Origin: Leptolyngbyaceae cyanobacterium SM1_3_5
GTDB lineage: Bacteria > Cyanobacteriota > Cyanobacteriia > Elainellales > Elainellaceae
Assembly (NCBI GenBank): GCA_012031475.1
Contig: JAAUTJ010000146.1
Coordinates: 1 to 9,044, forward strand
Reading direction: 5' to 3'
DNA length: 9,044 bases
Shown here one piece after another: positions 1 to 6,354 of this stretch (the first letter of the stretch is position 1; each line of letters opens with the position of its first letter). The translations under genes were made by a program, and so were the position numbers. Below the pieces are notes generated by a model. It was not told the DNA's origin and did no database searches. It saw only the letters and a program-made list of their open reading frames with translations.

Positions 1-64
1 GAAGCATTCGGCTAAAGATCATTGTCTATCAGCGTAATTCATCATTTGCCGAATGCTTCGCCCC
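1..64. repeat. Palindromic interspersed repeat, partial (cyanobacterial type)
   Basis: The first 12 bases (GAAGCATTCGGC) are an exact inverted repeat of 48-59 (GCCGAATGCTTC), with a 35-base loop between them. The right arm continues as GCCC to base 64, so the left arm probably extends past the window edge as GGGGC. Arms reading GGGGCGAAGCATTCGG are, from memory, a common interspersed element in cyanobacterial genomes; I could not check this. It lies just before the kinase gene and could act as a terminator of an upstream gene or be a mobile relic. Confidence 0.55.
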
Positions 65-131
65 GACGATCGCCATCCGCTTGCCCCCAGAATTGTATGC
101 CAAAATCGAAAGACGATCGCCACTGGAGCGC

Positions 132-2233
132 ATGGGACTACTGGCAGGCCGATACAAGCGAATTGCAGAACTGGGCATTGGCGGCTTTGGGCAGACCTTT
201 TTGGCGCAGGATATGCAGCAGCCGGACGCTTTGTCCTGTGTGATCAAGCAGTTTAAGCCGACCAACCAGGAACCCCAGTTTTTGGCGATCGCCCGCCGCC
301 TGTTTGACACCGAAGTAGAAACGCTTCGCAAACTGGGTCAGCACGATCAAATTCCCGCCCTGCTGAATTTTTTTGAGGAAGACAACGAATTTTATCTCGT
401 ACAGGAATTCATCGACGGGGAAACGCTGAGCGAGGAGTTTGCCCGTCGTGGGCCGTATCTTGAGGCTGAGGCGATCGATTTGCTCCAAGACCTGCTGAGC
501 GTTTTGGAATTTGTCCACAGCCAGCACGTGATTCATCGCGACATCAAGCCCGGAAATTTGATTCGGCGGGGCAGCGATGGCAAGATTGTGCTGATTGATT
601 TTGGCGCGGTCAAAGAAATCCAAACGCAGATTTTGCAGCAGGCCGGACAGTCAAGCTTTACGGTCGGCATCGGGACGCAGGGCTATACGCCAGCCGAACA
701 ACTGGCCGGAAAGCCGCGCTACTGTAGCGATCTTTATGCGCTGGGGATGACGGCGATTCATGCGCTGACGGGCTATCAGCCTTCGGTTTTGCCGGAAGAT
801 CCAGATACGGGCGAACTGCTGTGGCAAAGTGACGCGCAGGTGAGTTGGGGACTGGCGATCGTCCTCAATCGCCTGGTGCGGCTTCAGGCCAGAGAGCGCT
901 ATCAGTCGGCGTCTGAAGTGCAGCGGGCGTTGCAGCACTTGGCCGATTTGCCGACAGAACTGACCAGCATTCCCAGTATTTTGCTGCCGCAGGGCGAACA
1001 GGACAAAGCGGAGGAGGCGATCGAAACCGCGCTAGTGGCTCCGAAGCGCAGGTGGGGTGGCGTGGCGATCGCCACGCTCGCGATCGCCGGATTTGTCCTT
1101 AGCGGCAGACAGTTGGGCTGGCTGGAACCGCTGGAACTGGCTGTGTTTGATCAACTGGTGCGCCTTCAGCCGCAGATGCCGCCGGATGCACGGCTGACCC
1201 TGGTGGAAATTACCGAAACCGACTTGCAGCAGATTCAGCGAACCACGCCGACCGATCGCGAATTGGCGCAGGCGATCGCCAACCTCCAGCAACATCAGCC
1301 CGCCGTGATTGGGCTGGATTTGCATCGCGACATTCCGCAAGCTCCGGGTGAGGCTGAACTGGCGCAGCAGCTACAGGCCGAGAATCTCGTAGCGATCACG
1401 AATTTGGGAACCAGCAACACCGATCGAATTCCGCCGCCGTCTGGTGTGCCGATTGATCGAATCGGCTTCAACGATATGCCGCTTGACTCGGATGGCGTTG
1501 CCCGTCGCGCTTTGCTGTTTGCCACGCCGCCCGATGGCGCAACCTATTATTCGTTCGCCTTGCGCGTTGCCCTGCAATATCTCGATCGCCAAAAGATCAA
1601 ACCGCGCAGCAATCCAGAAATGCCAGACTATCTTCAGATTGGCGCAACCACTTTCGTACCGCTTCAGCCCACAGCAGGCGGCTATCAACAGGCAGATACG
1701 GCGGGATATCAGATTTTGCTGCGCTATCGATCGATCGAGGTGGTTGCCCATCGCCTGACGCTGACTGAGGTGTTGAGCGATCGCATCGACCCAAATCAAA
1801 TCAAAAATCAAATTGTCCTGATTGGCACACGGCTCCAAGCGCCAAAGATTTGTTTACCACGCCCTACAGTGCGGGCCGATCGAGCGATCTTCAGATGGCA
1901 GGCGTGATGCTGCACTCTCAAATCGTTAGCCAAATTCTCGACAGTGCGATCGATTCGCAGGCGCTCTACTGGTTTTGGCCGGATGCGATCGAAACCGTCT
2001 GGATTGTCGTTTGGGCAGGCGTGGGCGGCGCGATCGCTTTTTGGCTGCGACACCCAATTAAGCTAGCGCTCGGCAGCAGTGTGGCGATCGGGGTGATTGC
2101 CGGAATCAGTTGGGGGCTGCTCGATCGCGGCTGGATTCCGATCGCTGCACCTGGAATCGCGCTGCTGGCATCCGAGGCTGCTGCGTTGATCTACCTCAGC
2201 TATCAAACTCAGCAGGGAATGTGGCGAAAGTAG
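132..2233 (+). CDS. CHASE2 domain Ser/Thr protein kinase, frameshifted
   Basis: Membrane Hanks-type Ser/Thr kinase fused to a CHASE2 extracytoplasmic sensor. Numbered from ATG 132, the kinase domain shows the glycine loop GIGGFG at 15-20, the VIK lysine K39, the catalytic loop HRDIKPGN at 135-142 and DFG at 156-158, followed by a GTQGYTPAEQ activation segment, so it should be active. A transmembrane helix lies near 308-325, CHASE2 starts near 334, and three C-terminal helices lie near 622-692, the usual CHASE2 layout. As sequenced, the frame fails after K572: it reads ICLPRP and stops at 1907. One extra base near 1847 restores PKDLFTTPYSAG and gives about 700 aa ending at 2233. ATG 132 puts the glycine loop at the usual distance and has a close GGAG. 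The frame is open to the window edge, so TTG 81 is an alternative start. It converges on the topoisomerase gene, with 15 bases between stops. Confidence 0.88.
1847..2233 (+). CDS. C-terminal fragment of the CHASE2 kinase, displaced by a frameshift
   Basis: This 128-codon frame has no independent gene start. It continues the CHASE2 domain of the preceding gene with the family motif DLFTTPYSAGRSSDLQMAGV, then HSQIVSQIL, and then three hydrophobic stretches (TVWIVVWAGVGGAIAFWL, ALGSSVAIGVIAGISWGLL, PIAAPGIALLASEAAALIYL) that form the membrane helices closing a CHASE2 module. It ends with a TAG at 2231-2233. It should be read as part of the kinase gene and is listed separately because the sequence as given breaks the frame. 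Confidence 0.8.
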   Translation, partial: DLFTTPYSAGRSSDLQMAGVMLHSQIVSQILDSAIDSQALYWFWPDAIETVWIVVWAGVGGAIAFWLRHPIKLALGSSVAIGVIAGISWGLLDRGWIPIAAPGIALLASEAAALIYLSYQTQQGMWRK

Positions 2234-2248
2234 TTGATTTTTGTGGGT

Positions 2249-3379
2249 CTAGCTGGCGACTTGCTGCTGCATTTCTTGGATAAGCTGTTGCTTGAGCAGC
2301 ATCACAACCGCAAACTCTTCTTGACGCAAACCGTGCGGATCAACTGCTAATTCTCGATCGAGATGCTGCTGCACCATTTGACAAAGTGAACCATCCAAAT
2401 AGCAGTCAAGAATGGTGGGATGAACGTAGTATTTGCGGCAGGTGGCTGGACGATTTCCCAAGTGTTGGGAGACAGTTTTGATCGCTTGGACGATCGCTTT
2501 TTTGGCTTCCGTTTGGGAAGCACAAACACCAATTTCATGCAGTTCTCTAGCGGCTAAAACCGTGCCTGCCCAGGTGCGAAAATCTTTAGCGGTGAAGTCT
2601 TGTCCGGTGACTTCTTGGAGATATTCATTCACATCACCAGAATCGATCGATTGGCGATTGCCATTGTCATCAATGTATTGAAATAATTCCTGTCCGGCAA
2701 TGTCGCGACAGCGCTTGATAATGTTAGCAAGGCGGCGATCGCGCACTTCAATATCATGTTCAACGCCGCTCTTGCCACGAAACTGAAAGCGGACGGTTGA
2801 ACCAGAAATATCGACGTGATCGTCCTGCATTGTTGTCAGACCAAATGAGTTGTTGGTCTTCGCATATTCCTCGTTGCCGACGCGAATTCGAGTCATTTCC
2901 ATCAGCCGCAAAACCGTTGCCAAAACTTTTTCTTTGGGCAGTCCGGGCAGCGAAAGATCGTGATCAATTCGCTGGCGCAACTTCGGCAAAACTTCGCTAA
3001 ACGCAATCATTTTAGTGAACTTTGTTTGATCGCGAATTTGTCGCCACAGCGCATGATAGCGATATTGCTTGCGGCCTTTCGCGTCGCGTCCCGTTGCCTG
3101 CAAGTGGCCGTTTTCGATCGGGCAAATCCACACCTGCTCCCAGGCGGGCGGAATGCCCAAAGCCTGGATGCGCTCTAGCGTTTGGCGATCGCGCACTCGC
3201 TGACCGTTCGGATTGGTGTAGACAAAGCTGTCGTCCTTGCGTGACCGTTTGCGCGTAATTCCCGGACTGTCATCTGAGACATAGCGCAGGCCGACAGCGT
3301 TCGCAGCAGCGACAGGCTTGGTGCTGGTGATTGCTTTAATATGTTGCCGGATGGCGCGGTCTTGCTGCGCGGAAGCCAT
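2249..3379 (-). CDS. DNA topoisomerase IB (poxvirus/bacterial type)
   Basis: Relaxes supercoiled DNA by transient single-strand cleavage through a 3'-phosphotyrosine, without ATP. The 376-aa length is normal for bacterial TopIB. The N-terminal domain carries the family block around 74-113 (GIPPAWEQVWICP, then RDAKGRKQYRYHALW). The catalytic set is complete by alignment with the vaccinia and Deinococcus enzymes: R166 (IRVGNEEYA), K203 (RGKSG), R268 (KDFRTWAGT), N309 (HLGNRPATCRKYY; bacterial enzymes use Asn where vaccinia has His265) and the nucleophile Y318 (YYVHPTILD). The ATG start at 3379 has an AGG about six bases upstream. It is the only complete gene here with no frame break. It lies about 110 bases downstream of the receiver gene on the same strand and may have its own promoter. 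Confidence 0.95.
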   Translation of the reverse strand: MASAQQDRAIRQHIKAITSTKPVAAANAVGLRYVSDDSPGITRKRSRKDDSFVYTNPNGQRVRDRQTLERIQALGIPPAWEQVWICPIENGHLQATGRDAKGRKQYRYHALWRQIRDQTKFTKMIAFSEVLPKLRQRIDHDLSLPGLPKEKVLATVLRLMEMTRIRVGNEEYAKTNNSFGLTTMQDDHVDISGSTVRFQFRGKSGVEHDIEVRDRRLANIIKRCRDIAGQELFQYIDDNGNRQSIDSGDVNEYLQEVTGQDFTAKDFRTWAGTVLAARELHEIGVCASQTEAKKAIVQAIKTVSQHLGNRPATCRKYYVHPTILDCYLDGSLCQMVQQHLDRELAVDPHGLRQEEFAVVMLLKQQLIQEMQQQVAS

Positions 3380-3406
3380 GAAACCTAATTGAACCCAACT
3401 GCTCTT

Positions 3407-3435
3407 ACTATAGAGACATCAGCTATTATTTGAAA
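3407..3435 (-). promoter_or_regulatory. Candidate sigma-70-type promoter for the topoisomerase gene
   Basis: On the minus strand a TATAGT hexamer (plus-strand bases 3407-3412) lies 17 bases downstream of TTTCAA (3430-3435), about 28 bases before the ATG at 3379. The -10 is good and the -35 is weak (half the consensus positions). Position and spacing support it; nothing else does. Confidence 0.35.
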
Positions 3436-3451
3436 TCTATACAGAAGCAGA

Positions 3452-3497
3452 GCTTTGAGTTAGAAAGCTTTGAGTTAGGAAACTTTGAGTTAGGAAA
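3452..3497. repeat. Three tandem 15/16-bp repeats
   Basis: Units at 3452-3466 (GCTTTGAGTTAGAAA), 3467-3482 (GCTTTGAGTTAGGAAA) and 3483-3497 (CTTTGAGTTAGGAAA) share the core CTTTGAGTTAG(G)AAA. The array sits in the intergenic region between the receiver and topoisomerase genes. The stop codon of the restored receiver frame (3490-3492) falls inside the unit closest to that gene. Confidence 0.85.
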
Positions 3498-3875
3498 CAA
3501 TGGCACTAGAGCAATAAGCTTTCACCCGCTCTAGCAGGCGATCGCACTCTAGCGGCTTCCGCAAAACTCATTCGCTCCGGCTTCAATACCTTCGCTCAAA
3601 GAAGCTTCATCATGGGCAGTTAACAGGACGATCGGAATGTTTGAAACCGCCTTATCTTTTCGGATGCGGCGCGTCACTTCAAAGCCGCTCAAACCCGGCA
3701 TCATCACATCGAGCAAAATTAGATTCGGCTGGATTTCTTTGACTTTTTGAAGCGCAGTGCTACCGTCTGGAGCCGTTTCGACCTCGTAGCCTTCCGCCTC
3801 TAGCAGCATTTGCAGCAGAAAAACATTGTCAGGAATGTCATCGACAACGAGGATTTGATAGTTGTTAACAAACAT
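3490..3875 (-). CDS. Stand-alone response regulator receiver (CheY-like), frameshifted
   Basis: Single-domain REC protein that would take a phosphoryl group from a histidine kinase; there is no output domain. Visible motifs: the acidic pair D12-D13 (ILVVDDIPDN), phospho-acceptor D56 (LILLDVMMPGLSG) and switch residue T86 (IVLLTAHDE). As sequenced the frame ends early, reading GANEFCGSR and then a stop at 3549 (108 aa). Adding one T to the T4 run at 3563-3566 restores GANEFLRKPLECDRLLERVK, with the conserved K107-P108 pair, and a 128-aa protein ending at 3490, the normal length. ATG 3875 is the natural start just before the first beta strand, though no clear Shine-Dalgarno sequence is seen. 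No partner histidine kinase is encoded in the window. Confidence 0.88.
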
Positions 3876-3913
3876 TGTGGTAAAAACGTCGCAAAATTAT
3901 TAAGAAAAGCGTC

Positions 3914-4108
3914 TTATTCAAATGCTTTATGCAATTGCGTCAACTCTACTATTAACCTTCCAAATACTGATGGATCATTCAGCAAAATCTGATTAATCGT
4001 TGGAAAACTTAAGATTTGTTTTAGAGTTCCATCCTTTCCTGTAATGCTTTTTACAGCATAGACAGAGGACAGATTCGATCGCCTCTCTCCCCAGACAGGA
4101 TGGAACAC
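3914..4108 (-). CDS. Hypothetical small ORF, doubtful
   Basis: A 64-codon frame from a GTG at 4108, ending 38 bases before the receiver ATG on the same strand. The product is not recognised. Its second half (KQILSFPTINQILLNDPSVF, then GRLIVELTQLHKAFE) has a protein-like mix of hydrophobic and charged residues, and the region is more AT-rich than the flanking genes. No good ribosome binding site is visible and the N-terminal start is uncertain. Given the number of lost bases elsewhere, it could also be a piece of a longer broken gene or plain leader sequence. The rest of 3876-4187 shows nothing more than a short direct repeat, GGCTGAAAA, near 4140-4160. Confidence 0.25.
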   Translation of the reverse strand: MFHPVWGERRSNLSSVYAVKSITGKDGTLKQILSFPTINQILLNDPSVFGRLIVELTQLHKAFE

Positions 4109-4187
4109 CCAGCAAGATTTACCCCTTCACGCTTCTCAAGGCTGAAAATCAAGGCTGAAAAAGCGCGAAGAGGCATCAGGTCGATTT

Positions 4188-4939
4188 TCAGTAGCGAATT
4201 TGCAGCGTCACCGAAGCCTGCACTTCTTGTTCACCACCGACCACAGGGGTACTCGCATCTGCAAGTTCTGCCCGCTGAGCCAGCGCAGCCATTGGAATGG
4301 GCGGCGGAGGCGGAGCGCTCGCGCCATTCACCTGAATGCCGACGATTTCCTGCTCTCTCAGGTTCAACGTTTCGAGAACCGCTTGCGCCTGCTGACGCGC
4401 TTCCTGCGTCGCCTCACGCAGCGCAACCTGACGCGCTTGGGCGATCGCTCATCGCTCGCAATAAAGCTGACCCCATCAATTCGGCTCGCGCCCGCATTCA
4501 CCGCATCATCCAAAATCGTGCCCGCCTGCTCAGTCACAATCTCAAAGCTGACCGTATTTGTGGCCGAATAGCCCGTCAACCGCTGCCGATTATCTTCATA
4601 GCTGTAGACCGGATTGAGGCTAATTCCTGTCGTTTGCAGCTTTTGGACATTGCGCGATCGCAGCAGTTCCACCACCGCGCTCGATCGTCTTGCCGCTTCG
4701 CGCTGCACCTCCGCCGCCGTCCGACCCTGCACCTCCACGCCCAGCCGCACCTGCGTAATCGTCGTGGGAATCTCCTCACGTCCTTGTCCCGTCACCGTAA
4801 TCATTCGCATAATCTGTTGAGGAACCTGTTGAGCATTGGCCGGAAGCGCCATCATCACACTTGCCAACCCCAACGCCAGAGGCAGCAAAAACCGAGTTTG
4901 AACCTTAGTGATCGATCGAGTTGCCAGTGTCGCTTTCAT
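4188..4939 (-). CDS. Exported SIMPL/DUF541 domain protein, frameshifted
   Basis: SIMPL (BP26/DUF541) proteins are exported proteins of poorly known role; related ones in other bacteria affect oxidative-stress tolerance or form ring assemblies. Residues 1-36 are a signal peptide: basic N-terminus, hydrophobic FLLPLALGLASVMMAL and a likely cleavage at ANA|QQ. The core follows as ITVTGQGREEIPTTITQVRL, with LQTTGISLNPVYSYEDNRQR and GYSATNTVSFEIV further on. Translation breaks after ASDE: the frame continues with Arg-rich nonsense to 4364. One extra G at 4448-4449 restores SDEAIAQARQVALREATQEA, then a PPPPP stretch, and ends QEVQASVTLQIRY at a TGA (4188-4190), giving 250 aa, a normal length. ATG 4939 is chosen because GAGGAG lies just upstream; a GTG at 4951 would overlap that site. 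It is divergent from the FHA gene. Confidence 0.85.
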
Positions 4940-5035
4940 AAATCTCCTCACCCTTTTGTGAATTCGATGCTTCTACTGTGGCATCCGGGTGTCAGGGGAG
5001 TTCAAGCCGTTACAGATTTTGCAACTTTGCGATCG

Positions 5036-5307
5036 GGGATTAGGGGTACCCCCCAGTGGTGTCAAGTGAAGAAAAGCGAGTCAGTGTCAAGCACTCGTCA
5101 GAATGAATTTAGGCCAAATCTAGCAGCATTCTCGGTTGCCCATCAGCAGGGGCAGGCATCTGAACTCGTGCCGTTTCTGGTGAGCGATGCCCAGTCCTTC
5201 GGGTTGGTCAAAGCCCTGCGAAAACAACAGCGACAAATTCAGGCGCACTCGCTTGACATTTGAGCAGATATCTTAACTTGACACCACCGCCCCCAACCCC
5301 TAATCCC
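5036..5307. mobile_element. MITE-like element with long terminal inverted repeats
   Basis: The outer 32 bases at each end (5036-5067 and 5276-5307) are inverted repeats in two exact 12-base blocks: GGGATTAGGGGT outermost and GTGGTGTCAAGT inside, separated by 8 unrelated bases. Similarity continues inward: a second TGTCAAGC copy (5085-5092, inverse at 5251-5258) lies the same 25 bases inside the first at both ends, so the repeats are about 57 bp with 39 matches. Total length is 272 bp. A 65-codon frame from GTG 5066 to 5263 fills the interior, but its product resembles no family I know, so this is more likely a non-autonomous element than an insertion sequence. No clear target duplication is visible. 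It fills most of the 408-base gap between the SIMPL and FHA genes (4940-5347), where I see nothing else firm. Confidence 0.6.
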
Positions 5308-5347
5308 TTCCTCAAGTCAAAGTGCTTTCGCAGATTTTTCGGCTAAT

Positions 5348-6036
5348 GTGGTCTACATATTTCTTTTTTCCAACGCCCCTTTGGACACTTCTGACGATAA
5401 AGAACTTAGTCAGCGATTTGGAATGTATCAAGCGTTCCTCAAGCTCTATGAGCATCATCGGGGACTGCTTGATGAACTGCTTGACCTGGAAAATACCACC
5501 AACGCGCTGCTGCTAGAGCAAAAGCTGTTCTATATCCAGGGTTTGATCGAAGGCGATCGCGTCCAATTGGTCACGAATTTGATCGACGGTCAAACGCAAA
5601 CCCTAACGCAGCCACAAAACATCTGGACAATTGGGCGCGATAGCCGTCAGGTTGGACTCCCTCTGCAAGATAAGCGCCTGTCGCGCTGCCACGCCGCCGT
5701 CCGCTACATCAAAGGCAAAGGGTTTTATCTGACCGATCTCAACAGCAGCAATGGCAGTTTCGTCAATGGCGATCGCGTTCGAGAAGCGCGTCGATTGCAG
5801 CAAGGCGATCAAATTCGACTCGGCGGATCAACGATCGTGTTTTCACAGGCAGTACGCAGCGAAAACTGCCTGCGGTTTCTGCCGATCTGATCGAGCAAAT
5901 TGAAACCATGCCGATCGATGTCACTTCGCCGCCTGATGCGGAAGTGCCCAACCGCGCTTTGTCTCATGCCGAAAGCGTCCTGCCGCACGACAAAACGCTG
6001 CTGATTGCCCGCCGCAGCGTCAATCCAGACTCCTGA
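5348..6036 (+). CDS. FHA domain protein, frameshifted
   Basis: Forkhead-associated domains bind phosphothreonine peptides, so this is a likely reader of Ser/Thr kinase signalling in the cytoplasm. Numbered from GTG 5348, the helical N-terminus (FLKLYEHHRGLLDELLDLEN) is typical of a cyanobacterial FHA family. The FHA core follows, with G96-R97 (IGRDS), S112-R113 and H115 (LSRCHA), and N135-G136 and N140-G141 (NSSNGSFVNG). As read, the frame stops at 5890 after VFSQAVRSEN. One extra T in the T4 run at 5840-5843 gives VFFTGSTQRKLPAVSADLIE and continues to a TGA at 6034-6036 (about 229 aa). The start is uncertain: no Shine-Dalgarno sequence supports GTG 5348, and TTG 5381 (LDTSDDKELSQRF) or ATG 5423 are alternatives. 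The promoter may lie within the adjacent inverted-repeat element. Confidence 0.82.
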
Positions 6037-6046
6037 TCTCGCTAAA

Positions 6047-6070
6047 CTCCGGCAACTCGATCGAGTCCGG
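6047..6070 (+). terminator. Hairpin after the FHA gene, possible terminator
   Basis: The perfect 12-base palindrome ACTCGATCGAGT (6055-6066) is flanked by CCGG on both sides (6049-6052 and 6067-6070), with a two-base bulge. It starts about 11 bases after the restored FHA stop codon. There is no T tract, so termination is only a possibility. Confidence 0.3.
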
Positions 6071-6147
6071 CCAGCCTCACATTGATGTGCTGTGTTTCAA
6101 GACCTTGAATCTCATACCCAATGAGTGGGCGAGTTGGGCAGATCCTC

Positions 6148-6177
6148 GTAGGGAGACGGCATTGCCATGCCCCCTAC
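6148..6177. repeat. Degenerate GTAGGG...CCCTAC interspersed palindrome
   Basis: GTAGGG and CCCTAC bound an imperfect palindrome with the centre GGCATTGCC. It resembles the family GTAGGGGCACGGCATTGCC plus its inverse, which I recall as widespread in cyanobacterial intergenic DNA. Several mismatches show this copy has drifted. It lies in the 318-base gap 6037-6354 between the FHA and RTX genes, which otherwise holds three hairpins and no gene. Confidence 0.5.
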
Positions 6178-6236
6178 CGTTTAGGCATCTGACCCGTTTT
6201 CAGATTCAATCGGCATCAGCGCAAAAAGAATCTCAA

Positions 6237-6266
6237 AGCAAAAAAGAGCAGGGTTAACTGCTCTTT
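6237..6266 (-). terminator. Rho-independent terminator of the RTX gene
   Basis: On the minus strand a 9-base stem (AAAGAGCAG/CTGCTCTTT, plus-strand arms 6243-6251 and 6258-6266) closes a six-base loop and runs straight into a six-T tract. It lies about 90 bases after the RTX stop codon and is the best intrinsic terminator in the window. Confidence 0.65.
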
Positions 6267-6313
6267 CGTTGGAATCAGGTAAGCGATCGCCTGCAATCTT
6301 GGCTTGAGCGGCG

Positions 6314-6340
6314 ACTCCCACGAATCGAATTCGTGGGAGT
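6314..6340. terminator. Perfect 12-bp stem, 3-nt loop hairpin just after the RTX stop
   Basis: ACTCCCACGAAT (6314-6325) and ATTCGTGGGAGT (6329-6340) form an exact 12-base stem around CGA, 14 bases beyond the RTX stop codon. There is no T tract on the minus strand (a short TTTG follows on the plus strand). It may protect the 3' end or assist the stronger terminator at 6237-6266. Confidence 0.4.
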
Positions 6341-6354
6341 TTGTCAACTCGGCG

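Noticed and set aside
1808..2053. Minus-strand 81-codon frame across the kinase frame break
   Set aside because: No family resemblance, antisense to conserved CHASE2 sequence.
2433..3258. Several plus-strand frames within the topoisomerase gene
   Set aside because: Antisense shadows of an intact, motif-complete gene on the other strand.
4100..5263. Plus-strand 387-codon open frame
   Set aside because: It lies antisense to the SIMPL gene, has a Arg/His/Ser-rich composition with no family motif, and only its last part covers the inverted-repeat element. It is a shadow frame.
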